Shown: piece by piece, positions 45,268 through 53,482 of the stretch
Position numbering within the stretch: position 1 is the stretch's first letter
How the letters are laid out: every line of letters starts with the position of its first letter
Assembly (NCBI RefSeq): GCF_007829885.1
Contig: NZ_VIWW01000001.1
Coordinates: forward strand, 1,178,001-1,242,000
DNA length: 64,000 bases
Reading direction: 5' to 3'
Source: Streptomyces brevispora
Lineage (GTDB): Bacteria > Actinomycetota > Actinomycetes > Streptomycetales > Streptomycetaceae
The notes under the pieces: model-generated
Database searches by the model: none
Seen by the model: the letters and a program-made list of their open reading frames with translations, nothing else
What the model was told of the DNA's origin: nothing
Made by a program: the position numbers and the translations under genes

Positions 45268-46032
45268 ATGACAGCGATCGAAACGACTCTGGTACTCAAG
45301 CGGTTCGTCGCCGACGTACGGCCGTTGGTGCCGACGGTGGCCGTCTGGGCGCACGGCTCGCTCGCGCTGGGCGACTTCCAGCAGGGGCGGAGCGACCTCG
45401 ACCTCATCGCCGTGGTCGAGAGCCCACTGGACGTGGCACAGCGGGAACGGCTGGGAGAGCTTCACCAGCTGCTGCTGGACGAGGAACCGGCCGCGGCCAA
45501 GTTGCACTGCTCGTACATGCCCAGGGGTTCGCTCGGCGAGGCCGGGTCGGACCATGTCACCTGGGCACAGGGCAGGATCCTGGAACGCCCGGTCACACCG
45601 GTCACCCGCCGGGAGCTGCTCGACGGCGGACTCGCCCTCCACGGCCCGCCACCGGCGGAGCTGCTCCCGCCGCTTGCCCCCGGGCAGCTGGAGGACTACA
45701 TCCGGCGCGACCTGAGGGAGTACTGGCTCACAGCCGCGGGCGAACCACCGCTCTGGCTCCAGGACATCTGGGTGGACCTCGGCCTGCTGGTCCTGGCCCG
45801 CGCGGCCGTCACGCTGCGCGACGGGCGGATGATCACGAAGGGCGAGGCCCTGACGGAACTGCTGGACCTCGGCGCACCCGCGGACGTGGTCCGCGACATC
45901 CACGAGCGCCGGTACGGGAATCCGGCACCGCTCGGCCAGGAGGAGCGCGCCCTGCGCGGGGAGCGGGCGCGCGCTTTCGTACGGCGCGGGATCAGGAGCA
46001 CGCTCGCGATGGGCGAGGACTCCGCTCCCTGA
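45268..46032 (+). CDS. Nucleotidyltransferase domain protein, AadA-like
   Basis: The 254-aa product has the polymerase-beta-type catalytic motif AHGSLALGDFQQGRSDLDL, with Gly30-Ser31 and the metal-binding Asp43 and Asp45. A helical C-terminal half of the DUF4111/AadA type follows (WLQDIWVDLGLLVLARAAVTL, in part; ITKGEALTELL). AadA enzymes adenylylate streptomycin or spectinomycin. The layout suggests aminoglycoside nucleotidyltransferase ancestry, but substrate and resistance activity are unproven. It ends about 90 bp before the 3' end of rnpB. Confidence 0.8.
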   Translation: MTAIETTLVLKRFVADVRPLVPTVAVWAHGSLALGDFQQGRSDLDLIAVVESPLDVAQRERLGELHQLLLDEEPAAAKLHCSYMPRGSLGEAGSDHVTWAQGRILERPVTPVTRRELLDGGLALHGPPPAELLPPLAPGQLEDYIRRDLREYWLTAAGEPPLWLQDIWVDLGLLVLARAAVTLRDGRMITKGEALTELLDLGAPADVVRDIHERRYGNPAPLGQEERALRGERARAFVRRGIRSTLAMGEDSAP

Positions 46033-46117
46033 TCCGGTGTGCGGCACACCCCTCACGCCCGGAAGGGGCCTCCGACGCGGGTCGAAGGCCCCTTCCGGAA
46101 GCAAAGCCGCAGGTGGC

Positions 46118-46527
46118 GGCAGACGAGTCGGGCTGTACGCCGGGTTCTGTCGCCCGGTCGCCTCGCGGCGGCCGGGGAGACGGCCATCCATCTAGGACCG
46201 GCATTGCTGCCGGTCTCGTGCGGTCTACCCGCGAACTCGGGCGGGCAGCCCTCGAACGTTCGCGCAGGGCCCTCTTGCGACGGCCCCTCTTGACCTTGCT
46301 CCGGGTGGGGTTTACCTAGCCGCCTGAGTCGCCTCAGGCGCTGGTGGTCTCTTACACCACCGTTTCACCCTTACCGAGGACCGAAGTCCAAGGCGGTCTG
46401 TTTTCTGTGGCACTGTCCCGCGGGTCACCCCGGGTGGCCGTTAGCCATCACCCTGCCCTGTGGAGCCCGGACGTTCCTCGGGAGGGTCCGAAGATCCTCA
46501 CGCGGCCGTCCGCCCGGCTCGTCTGCC
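46118..46527 (-). ncRNA. rnpB: RNase P RNA (bacterial type A)
   Basis: Read on the minus strand, the roughly 410-nt region has the conserved core of RNase P RNA: the P4-forming GAGGAACGTCCGGGCTCC near the 5' end, GGCAGGGTGATGGCTAACGG, ACAGAAAACAGACCGCC, GGTAAGGGTGAAACGGTGGT and the 3' ACAGAACCCGGCGTACAG. The ends pair as P1 (GGCAGACGAG with CTCGTCTGCC). It is the catalytic RNA that trims tRNA 5' leaders. Several open frames cross it on both strands and are not genes. The exact ends are approximate. Confidence 0.95.
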
Positions 46528-46612
46528 GTGGCGCCCATGCTACCCGGCGGGGGCCCGCCGCTCGGACCGGGGACGCGGTCTCCCGATCGTGGCGCGGGAC
46601 CCTGCGGAGGCA

Positions 46613-47140
46613 TCAGGCGCGGGCCGTGTCGAAGGCCGCGATCCCCGCCGCCCAGGCCGCCGAGGCGTCGGTGTCCGCGGGGAGGCGGCCGTTGAGCTCC
46701 ATCACGACCATCCCGTGGGCGAAGGCCCAGGCCGCCCTGGCGCGCGCCTCGTCGCCGGCCAGGGCACGCAGGAGGGGGGCCGCGGCGCGCTCCTCCAGGT
46801 TCCGCGGGAGCGGGCGGCCGGTGGTGAGGCGGTAGAGGTGGGGGTGGGCCAGGGCGTGGGTGCGGTAGGCGGTGGCCAGGGCCGGGACGGAGCCCGGGGC
46901 GGCGGACTCGGCCGCTTCGAGCACCTCGGCGGTCTCCCGCAGCATCGCGTCGGCCAGGGCGATCACCACGGACGACTTGTCCGGGAAGTGTTTGTAGAGC
47001 GAGGGCGCCGTGATGCCCACGCACCCGGCGAGGCGGCGCATCGTAACGGCGTCCGGGCCCTCCGCCTCCAGCAGGTCGCGTGCGGCGGCGAGGATCTGGC
47101 GGGCACGGTCGGTGGCGGGCGGGGACGCGAAATCGGTCAT
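46613..47140 (-). CDS. TetR family transcriptional regulator
   Basis: The 175-aa product has a TetR DNA-binding domain (VTMRRLAGCVGITAPSLYKHF, residues 37 to 57 in part) and a short ligand domain of the TetR_C_13-like type. The ATG at 47140 has AAAGGA upstream. It is divergent from a MerR regulator gene with a 138-bp gap. I saw no convincing palindrome for it there. Its target is unknown. Confidence 0.85.
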   Translation of the reverse strand: MTDFASPPATDRARQILAAARDLLEAEGPDAVTMRRLAGCVGITAPSLYKHFPDKSSVVIALADAMLRETAEVLEAAESAAPGSVPALATAYRTHALAHPHLYRLTTGRPLPRNLEERAAAPLLRALAGDEARARAAWAFAHGMVVMELNGRLPADTDASAAWAAGIAAFDTARA

Positions 47141-47241
47141 GCCGGTCCTTTCCTGCCGCGGGACACGCGGTGCGAGGTCAAAACCGCGATCGTACGAGAC
47201 AGGGGTGGGGGTGCCGGTGCGCAGGGCCGGGGCGCCGCGCC

Positions 47242-47272
47242 TTGACCTTGCCGCAGCGTCAGGGTTTCTACT
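47242..47272 (+). promoter_or_regulatory. MerR-type promoter with 19-bp spacer
   Basis: TTGACC (47242-47247) and TCTACT (47267-47272) are separated by 19 bp, the over-long spacing that MerR proteins correct by twisting DNA. TCTACT is 5/6 to TATACT. The ATG of the MerR gene begins 7 bp after the -10, so transcription would start at or next to the start codon and the message would be leaderless. The spacer contains TTGCCGCAGCGTCAGGG with partial dyad symmetry. Confidence 0.6.
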
Positions 47273-47278
47273 GGCACC

Positions 47279-48043
47279 ATGCGCATCGGAGAGATCGCCG
47301 CGCTCGTCGGGGTCACCCCCCGGACCGTCCGGCACTACCACCACATCGGCCTGCTGGCCGAGCCCGCACGCCGGGCCAACGGCTACCGCGCCTACGGCGT
47401 GCGCGACGCCGTGCTGCTGGCGCGCATCCGGCGGCTCACCGAACTGGGGCTCGGGCTGGACGAGGTGCGGGATGTCCTCGCCGGTGACGCCGGGCGCGAG
47501 CTCGCTGACGTACTGCGTGAGCTGGACGCCGATCTGGCCCGGCAGGAGCGGGAGATCCGGGAGCGTCGGCTGCGGCTGGCCGGCCTGCTGGACGGGCCGG
47601 TGGAGGGTACGGAGTCCGTGTCGCCCGCGCTGGCCGAACTGCTGGCCGCCGCCCCGGTCACCGCTTCCCCGTCCGCCGCCAAGGACCGGGAGCATCTGAT
47701 GCTGCTGGACACGATCGGCGGCGGCAGCGAGATCTATGCCGTGCTGCGGCCGCTGGCGGGCGATCCGGCCGTGCTCGCACTGTACGAACAGCTGGACGCG
47801 CTCGCGGCGGCGTCCCCCGACGATCCCCGGATCGGACCGTTGGCCGACCGGATGGCCGCGCTCGCGCCCGACGAGCTGCTGGACGCGATTCCGGCCGGCG
47901 GACCGGTGATGACCGGGTTCGGGGAGGCCCTGCTGGCGGACTACCCGCCCGCGCAGGCCGAGGTGGTGCGCCGGGTGATGGTCGCGCTGACCGTCCGGAG
48001 CAGGGACAGGGGCGGCAACGGGAACGGGAGGGGGTCGCGATGA
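47279..48043 (+). CDS. MerR family transcriptional regulator
   Basis: The 254-aa product has the N-terminal winged helix of MerR (MRIGEIAALVGVTPRTVRHY and HHIGLL), a recognition region and a dimerisation coiled coil (about residues 80-115). A C-terminal effector domain of about 120 residues, with no clustered Cys, suggests a ligand other than a metal. It probably regulates itself through the 19-bp-spacer promoter at its start. The stop overlaps the next gene by 4 bp, so the membrane protein encoded there is a likely partner or target. Confidence 0.88.
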   Translation: MRIGEIAALVGVTPRTVRHYHHIGLLAEPARRANGYRAYGVRDAVLLARIRRLTELGLGLDEVRDVLAGDAGRELADVLRELDADLARQEREIRERRLRLAGLLDGPVEGTESVSPALAELLAAAPVTASPSAAKDREHLMLLDTIGGGSEIYAVLRPLAGDPAVLALYEQLDALAAASPDDPRIGPLADRMAALAPDELLDAIPAGGPVMTGFGEALLADYPPAQAEVVRRVMVALTVRSRDRGGNGNGRGSR

Positions 48044-48900
48044 GTGGGGTGCGAGGTGCGCGGCTGGTCGCCGCGGGCGTGGTGCCCGCCGAACTGGTGC
48101 TGGGAATCTGCCTGTTGGCCGGGGTACGGGTACCGGCCGCCGTGCTGATCGGCGCCGAGGGAGCGGTCCTGGCCGCGTTGGCGCTGGAGGCCGTCGTGCT
48201 GGGGCGGCTCTGGCGGGCGGGCCGACGGGCGGGGGCCGGGCGGCGCGAGGCGACGGGTGCGGCGCTGCGTACCGTCGTACCGGATGGGGTGCGCCGGCTC
48301 CTCGGGCACGAGGTGCGCGCCCTGCACAGCCTGGGGCTGTGGGTGCTGCGGCGGCGGCACGCCGTGCCGGAGGGTGCGCTGGCCGCCCCGTACACCGGAC
48401 CGCAGACGGCGATGATGTACGGGCTGCTCTTCGTCTCCGTGGTGGAGACGGTGATGCTCGCGCTGCTGATTCCCTGGCCGGTCGTGCACCGGATTCTGCT
48501 GGTGGTGGATGTGTACGGGGTGCTGCTGGTGCTCGCCCTGCACGCCTCGTGCGTGGTCCGGCCGCATGTGGTGGGCGCGGACGGGTCGCTGCGGATTCGC
48601 TACGGGGCGCTGTTCGATCTACGGGTCCCGGCCGCCGCCGTCGCCGCGGCTCGGGTCGAACGGCGTTACCCCGAAGGCAAGTCGGTGCGGCTGCACCCGG
48701 ACGGAGTGCTGGACCTCGCGGTGGGCAGTCAGACGACGGTGACCGTGGAGCTGACCGCACCGGTCGGCTTCGTGCGGCCGCTCGGGGGGCGCGGGCAGGC
48801 GCACACGGTCCGCTTCCACGCCGATGACCCGCGGTCCGTCGTCGCCGCGCTCACGCCGGTGCGAACAGCACCTTCGCCGAGCCGGGATCTGCCTGGGTGA
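48040..48900 (+). CDS. Membrane protein of unknown function, coupled to MerR gene
   Basis: The 286-aa product has about four hydrophobic segments (two near residues 10-55, two near residues 125-170) around a basic cytoplasmic loop (LWRAGRRAGAGRREA). A soluble C-terminal domain of about 110 residues follows, with beta-strand character (SVRLHPDGVLDLAVGSQTTV, in part). I do not recognise a family; the tail resembles PH-like domains in layout only. It starts within the MerR stop (ATGA) and its 3' end overlaps the convergent nuclease gene by 50 bp. Confidence 0.72.
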   Translation: MSGVRGARLVAAGVVPAELVLGICLLAGVRVPAAVLIGAEGAVLAALALEAVVLGRLWRAGRRAGAGRREATGAALRTVVPDGVRRLLGHEVRALHSLGLWVLRRRHAVPEGALAAPYTGPQTAMMYGLLFVSVVETVMLALLIPWPVVHRILLVVDVYGVLLVLALHASCVVRPHVVGADGSLRIRYGALFDLRVPAAAVAAARVERRYPEGKSVRLHPDGVLDLAVGSQTTVTVELTAPVGFVRPLGGRGQAHTVRFHADDPRSVVAALTPVRTAPSPSRDLPG

Positions 48901-50293
48901 GCCGGACCCGCAGCCGTTCCCCGAGAGGGAGCGACGCGCTGCCGCCCTCGATCCGGCCGACGACCGCCGGGTCGTCGATGTGGATGGTGCCGGTGGTCGG
49001 ATCCTGCTCCTTCACGTCCACCACGTACGCGTCGAAGACCGCACCGATCCGGTCCTTGAGCAGTGCGGCCTCGACCAGGTCCACGCACTCGCGCTCCACC
49101 GTGTTGGCCCGCCGGGTCCCGTCCGCCATCTCCTTCGGCAGGGCGGGCAGCGCGGCCAGGACCCACTCGGGCGGCTCACGGTCCTGGACGGCGGATACGC
49201 ACAGTTCGGCCGTGTACCGGTCGACGAGGCGGCGCAGTGGCGCCGTGCAGTGGGTGTAGAGGTCGGCGACGGCGGCGTGGACGGCGGGGGTGGGCAGTTC
49301 GCCGTTCTCGAAGACGGTGTACCCGGCGCCGCGCAGCAGTGTGGTGCAGTCCTGGAGGAACGCGGCGTGGTTGGTTCTCCGCGGGTCGAGCGAGCGGACG
49401 ATCTGCGCGTACGGGACGTGGTGCGGCCAGTCGATGTGCAGGGCCTCGGCCGAGCGGCGGAGGCGGGCGACGGCGCCGTCCGGGGCGACCGGCAGCGTCC
49501 GCAGGATGCCGGTGCCGGACTCCGTCATCAGCCGGGCCGCGGCCATGCCGGTGAGTAGTGAGATCTGGGCGTTCCAGCCGTCGGCGGGCAGCGGGGCGCG
49601 GTACTCCAGCCCGTAGGTGCCGTCGTGCTCGACGATCTCCTGCTCGGGCACGTTGAGGGAGATACCGCCGCGGGCGACCTCCTGCTCCTCGCGGAGGGTG
49701 CCGATGTCCCTGAGCAGTGCGAGGGACTCCTCGGCGGTGCCCGCGTCGATCCGTTGCTGCACGCCCGTGCCGTCGAGCTTGGCGCGGCTGCGTACGAGGG
49801 CCCGGCGCACCCGGGTGGCGACGGCGCGGCCCTCGGCGTCGAGGTCGATCTCCCAGAGGACGGCGGGGCGGGTCCGCCCGGGGAGGAGGCTGGCGGCGCC
49901 CTCGGAGAGCGACGTGGGGTGCAGCGGCACCTTGCCGTCGGGGAAGTACAGGGTCGTCACCCGGCGGTGGGCCTCGGTGTCGAGTGCGCCGCCGGGGCGG
50001 ACGAAGGCGGCGACATCGGCGATGGCGTAGTGCACGCGGTAGCCGTGAGCGCGGCGTTCGAGGTGCATCGCCTGGTCGAGGTCGGCGGAGGCGGGCGGGT
50101 CGATGGTGAGGAACGGGAGCTCCGTGGCGTCCTCGTGGCCGGCGACCGCCGGGTTCCTCGCCGCGTCGGCGGCTTCGGCGAGTACGTCGGGCGGGAAGTC
50201 GTCGGGGAGTGCGAGTTCGGTGCGCAGCCCGCGCAGGGCCGCCCGCAGCGGGGTGCCGGCTGCGCCGGTCATGTGGAGGTGGCGGCGGGGCAT
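48851..50293 (-). CDS. RNB-domain ribonuclease (RNase II/R family)
   Basis: The 480-aa product has an RNB exonuclease domain. The active-site carboxylates lie in TIDPPASADLDQAM, with Asp65, Asp71 and Asp73, followed by YAIADVAAFV and YFPDGKVPLHPTSLSEG (first part). The usual N-terminal cold-shock domains of RNase II/R are absent, as in the short actinobacterial RNB proteins; a possible S1-like end (DVKEQDPTTGTIHIDD) is at the C-terminus. It degrades RNA 3' to 5'. The ATG at 50293 is favoured; ATG 50272 is possible. Confidence 0.87.
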   Translation of the reverse strand: MPRRHLHMTGAAGTPLRAALRGLRTELALPDDFPPDVLAEAADAARNPAVAGHEDATELPFLTIDPPASADLDQAMHLERRAHGYRVHYAIADVAAFVRPGGALDTEAHRRVTTLYFPDGKVPLHPTSLSEGAASLLPGRTRPAVLWEIDLDAEGRAVATRVRRALVRSRAKLDGTGVQQRIDAGTAEESLALLRDIGTLREEQEVARGGISLNVPEQEIVEHDGTYGLEYRAPLPADGWNAQISLLTGMAAARLMTESGTGILRTLPVAPDGAVARLRRSAEALHIDWPHHVPYAQIVRSLDPRRTNHAAFLQDCTTLLRGAGYTVFENGELPTPAVHAAVADLYTHCTAPLRRLVDRYTAELCVSAVQDREPPEWVLAALPALPKEMADGTRRANTVERECVDLVEAALLKDRIGAVFDAYVVDVKEQDPTTGTIHIDDPAVVGRIEGGSASLPLGERLRVRLTQADPGSAKVLFAPA

Positions 50294-50473
50294 GGACCGA
50301 GCGTATGGCCGGGCGGGGCGGGCGGCATCCCGGGTGACGGCGAGGCGGGGCGGGAGTTCCCCGTACGCTGGCGCGAGGGGTTCCGACGGGTCCGGGCGGC
50401 GGTACCGCCGGGAGCCGTGAGCCGGTCCGCGACACCTGTCACCCCCTTTCCGTGCGTACGAAGGAGAACCGCC

Positions 50474-51274
50474 GTGCTCGTGCTGTTGCCGCCCTCCGAA
50501 GGAAAGGCCGCCTCGGGGCGCGGAGCACCTCTGAAGCCCGAGTCGCTGTCGCTGCCGGGCCTGGCCGCGGCGCGGGCCGCCGTGCTGGACGGGCTCGTGG
50601 AGCTGTCCGTGGCGGACGAGGAGAAGGCCCGTGTGGTGCTGGGGCTGAGCGAGGGCCTGCGCGGTGAGATCGCGAAGAACGTGGAGCTGCGGACGGCGGG
50701 CACGCGTCCGGCCGGGGAGATCTACACCGGGGTGCTGTACGACGCGCTGGATCTGGCGTCCCTGGACACCGCCGCCCGCCGTCGGGCCGGGAAGTCGCTG
50801 CTGGTGTTCTCCGGGCTGTGGGGCGCGGTGCGGGTGGGCGACCGGATTCCTTCGTACCGTTGCTCGATGGGGGTGAAGCTGCCGGGGCTGGGGGCTCTCG
50901 GGGCGTTCTGGCGCACGCCGATGGCCGAAGTCATACCGGAGGCGGCCGGGGACGGCCTGGTACTGGATCTGCGGTCGTCCGCGTACGCGGCGGCGTGGAA
51001 GCCGAAGGGCGCGGTCGCGGAGCGCACGGCGAGCGTGCGGGTGCTGCACTCCCAGCTGGTGGACGGGGTGGAGAAGCGGTCGGTGGTCAGCCACTTCAAC
51101 AAGGCGACGAAGGGCCGGATCGTCCGCGATCTGCTGCGGTCGGGCGCCGCGCCGAAGGGGCCCGCGGAGCTGGTGACGGTCCTGCGTGACCTCGGATACG
51201 CGGTGGAGGCCGAGGCGCCCGCGCGGGCCGGGCGGGCGTGGGAGCTCGATGTCGTGGTGACGGAGATCCACTGA
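50474..51274 (+). CDS. yaaA: Peroxide stress protein YaaA
   Basis: The 266-aa product matches the UPF0246/YaaA family throughout: VLVLLPPSEGKAA at the N-terminus, EIYTGVLYDALD, FSGLWGAVRVGDRIPSYR (first part), and the C-terminal VVSHFNKATKGRIVRDLL. YaaA lowers intracellular free iron and protects DNA from peroxide damage in E. coli, and the fold binds DNA. The GTG at 50474 has AAGGAG 9 nt upstream. It diverges from the RNB nuclease gene. Confidence 0.92.
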   Translation: MLVLLPPSEGKAASGRGAPLKPESLSLPGLAAARAAVLDGLVELSVADEEKARVVLGLSEGLRGEIAKNVELRTAGTRPAGEIYTGVLYDALDLASLDTAARRRAGKSLLVFSGLWGAVRVGDRIPSYRCSMGVKLPGLGALGAFWRTPMAEVIPEAAGDGLVLDLRSSAYAAAWKPKGAVAERTASVRVLHSQLVDGVEKRSVVSHFNKATKGRIVRDLLRSGAAPKGPAELVTVLRDLGYAVEAEAPARAGRAWELDVVVTEIH

Positions 51275-51360
51275 TCCCGCAGCGGTGCGTTTGCGGTGAG
51301 GCACTGCCCGGAGCGATGTGTTGCGGCGTCTCACCACCCCTGACCCACCATCCCGAAACA

Positions 51361-51390
51361 GCGCGTTGCAGCATGCGCAACGCGCGTTGC
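51361..51390. promoter_or_regulatory. Alternating GCGTTGC/GCAACGC half-sites upstream of eda
   Basis: GCGCGTTGC (51361-51369) and GCAACGCGC (51377-51385) are a perfect 9-bp inverted repeat around AGCATGC. The second arm also begins the perfect 14-bp palindrome GCAACGCGCGTTGC (51377-51390). The array lies 33 bp before the aldolase start, where an IclR/GntR/LacI-type regulator could bind. No matching regulator is adjacent. Confidence 0.5.
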
Positions 51391-51422
51391 GTGGAGTGTG
51401 GTCTTCGCGGCAGGATGAGGGC

Positions 51423-52043
51423 ATGACCTCCTCCGTGCTGGACCTTGCCCCCGTCGTGCCCGTCGTCGTCCTGGAGGACGCCGCCGACGCGGTGCCGCTC
51501 GCCCGCGCCCTGGTCGCGGGCGGGCTCCCGGCGATCGAGGTGACCCTGCGGACCGCCGCGGCCCTGGACGCGATCAAGGCCATCGCCGCGGAGGTTCCGG
51601 ACGCGGTGGTCGGCGCCGGCACGGTGATCTCCGTGCGCAATGTCTCCGACACCGTGGCCGCGGGGGCCCGGTTCCTGGTCAGCCCCGGCTGGACGGACGC
51701 GCTCCTGGACGCGATGAAGGCGTCCGGGGTGCCGTTCCTGCCGGGCGTCTCGACGACGTCCGAGGTGGTCGCGCTGCTGGAGCGCGGGGTCACCGAGATG
51801 AAGTTCTTCCCGGCCGAGGCGGCTGGCGGCACGGCCTATCTGAAGGCCCTGTCCGCCCCGCTCCCCCAGGCCCGGTTCTGCCCGACCGGCGGCATCTCGC
51901 TCACCTCGGCGCCCTCCTACCTGGCCCTGCCGAACGTCGGCTGCGTCGGCGGCAGTTGGATGGTGCCCGCCGACGCGGTGGCCGCCGGGGACTGGGCCCG
52001 GGTGGAGCGCCTGGCGGCAGAGGCGGCGGCGCTGCGCGGCTGA
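51423..52043 (+). CDS. eda: KDPG/KHG aldolase
   Basis: The enzyme splits 2-keto-3-deoxy-6-phosphogluconate to pyruvate and glyceraldehyde 3-phosphate (or 4-hydroxy-2-oxoglutarate to pyruvate and glyoxylate). The 206-aa product has the catalytic Glu in GLPAIEVTLRT, the GAGTV phosphate region, SPGW and the Schiff-base Lys in TEMKFFPAE. The ATG at 51423 is used. It is alone, without a dehydratase or kinase partner, so a role in sugar-acid catabolism is inferred. A dyad-rich operator candidate precedes it. Confidence 0.92.
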   Translation: MTSSVLDLAPVVPVVVLEDAADAVPLARALVAGGLPAIEVTLRTAAALDAIKAIAAEVPDAVVGAGTVISVRNVSDTVAAGARFLVSPGWTDALLDAMKASGVPFLPGVSTTSEVVALLERGVTEMKFFPAEAAGGTAYLKALSAPLPQARFCPTGGISLTSAPSYLALPNVGCVGGSWMVPADAVAAGDWARVERLAAEAAALRG

Positions 52044-52172
52044 CCGCGGCAAACCCCCTGCGGCTCGCGTGCATATTCCGCGGCAATTGGGGCACGAGAC
52101 TCCTCAGGGACGTAACCCGGACTCCGGGTGACCCGGGTTCCGGCAGGTATCCCCCGCCTCGCCGGAACCGCC

Positions 52173-52206
52173 AAGGCCCCATCGGACCCCCCGCCGGTGG
52201 GGCCTT
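52173..52206. terminator. Hairpin between eda and rnhA convergent genes
   Basis: AAGGCCCCA (52173-52181) pairs with TGGGGCCTT (52198-52206) over a 16-nt GC-rich loop. It sits 28 bp beyond the stop of the minus-strand RNase H gene and after eda, so it may serve both. There is no long T-run. The stretch 52100-52145 also contains several CCCGG dyads. Confidence 0.6.
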
Positions 52207-52234
52207 GTGCTGTCCGCGGCCGCCCGCCCCGAGA

Positions 52235-53482
52235 TCAGCGCAAGTGGGACGTGTCGTTCAGCAGCCGTACGGAGGCGTTGCCGTCCGCGTAGTAGGCCAC
52301 GGTCGACACGGACGCCGCCGAGAGCTCCATCCGGAACAGCGACTCCGGCGGTGCGCCCAGCGCCAGCCGGACCAGGGTCTTGATGGGGGTGACATGCGTG
52401 ACCACGAGCACGGTGCGGCCCGCGTAGCGGGTGATGAGGCGGTCGCGGGCGGCCGCGACCCGGCGGGCGACCTCGGCGAAGCTCTCGCCGCCCCCGGTGG
52501 GGGCTGCCTTCGCGGAGGCCAGCCAGGCATCCAGGTCGGCGCGGTGGCGCTCCCCGACCTCGCCGAACGTCAGCCCCTCCCAGGCGCCGAAGTCCGTCTC
52601 GCGCAGCCCGTCCTCGATCCGGACCTCCAGGCCCAGCCGGGCCGCCACCGCACCGGCCGTCTCGCGGCAACGGCGCAGCGGGGAGCTGACGATCTCCTGC
52701 ACCGTCCCGCGGGCGGCGAAGGCCTCGGCGGCGCACTCGGCCTGCCGGCGTCCGGCGGCGGAGAGCTCGGGGTCGGTTCCGCCGCTGCCGGAGAACCGCT
52801 TCTGTGGGGTGAGGGCGGTCTCTCCGTGCCGCAGCAGGACGAACGTGGCGGGCTCGCCCAGGTCAGGGGCGGCGGCCCAGCCGACCTGCGGGGTCCCGGC
52901 GGCGGGCCGGTTCAGCGCGGCCCTGGCCCTCGCCGCGCCGGCCGCCGCGTCGCCCGGTGGCCCGGAGACCGGCGGCAGGGCGGCGGCCACCGAGGACTTC
53001 GGGGTATCGAGGGCTGCCGTCGAGGACGACGGCTCCCACTGCCGGCCCCGTTTGCCCGCGTCCATCGCCTCGTTCGCGAGCCGGTCCGCGTGCTTGTTCC
53101 TCTCGCGCGGGATCCACTCGTAGGTGACCGCGGACGCCGGAAGGACCCGGGCGGCCTCGGCCGCGAGCGGCTTCATGTCCGGGTGCTTGATCTTCCAGCG
53201 GCCCGACATCTGCTCCACGACCAGCTTGGAGTCCATCCGGACGTGCACCCGCGGCCCGCCGTCGGCCGAGGCGTCCGGCACGAGTGCCTTCACGGCCCGC
53301 AGACCGGCGATGAGGCCCTTGTACTCGGCGACGTTGTTCGTCGCGACGCCGATGTACTCCGCGGCCTCCGCCAGGGTCTCCCCCGTCACCGGGTCGATGA
53401 CGACCGCGCCGTACCCGGCGGGCCCCGGGTTGCCCCGGGAGCCGCCGTCGGCCTCGATGACGAACTGGCGCGGCGGGGTCAC
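52235..53482 (-). CDS. Bifunctional RNase H / acid phosphatase
   Basis: The 415-aa protein joins an RNase HI domain (IEADGGSRGNPGPAGYG; catalytic Asp12, Glu53, Asp84, Asp133) to a histidine-phosphatase domain of the CobC type with RHGE at 218-221 (His219), SSPLRRCRET and a later THVTPIKTL. The link is about 65 residues rich in Ala and Pro. The mycobacterial homologue is Rv2228c, in which both activities are known. The GTG start shares one base with the TAG stop of the upstream zinc ribbon gene. It is the third gene of a conserved operon. Confidence 0.93.
   Translation of the reverse strand: MTPPRQFVIEADGGSRGNPGPAGYGAVVIDPVTGETLAEAAEYIGVATNNVAEYKGLIAGLRAVKALVPDASADGGPRVHVRMDSKLVVEQMSGRWKIKHPDMKPLAAEAARVLPASAVTYEWIPRERNKHADRLANEAMDAGKRGRQWEPSSSTAALDTPKSSVAAALPPVSGPPGDAAAGAARARAALNRPAAGTPQVGWAAAPDLGEPATFVLLRHGETALTPQKRFSGSGGTDPELSAAGRRQAECAAEAFAARGTVQEIVSSPLRRCRETAGAVAARLGLEVRIEDGLRETDFGAWEGLTFGEVGERHRADLDAWLASAKAAPTGGGESFAEVARRVAAARDRLITRYAGRTVLVVTHVTPIKTLVRLALGAPPESLFRMELSAASVSTVAYYADGNASVRLLNDTSHLR

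Noticed and set aside
41906..46032. Antibiotic cluster attached to the butyrolactone circuit
   Set aside because: Only the signal synthase, reductase and receptor are present; flanking PhzF, VOC and nucleotidyltransferase genes do not form a pathway.
46039..46835. Several short open frames on both strands
   Set aside because: They lie in or across the RNase P RNA, whose conserved core accounts for the sequence, or oppose the adjacent TetR gene.
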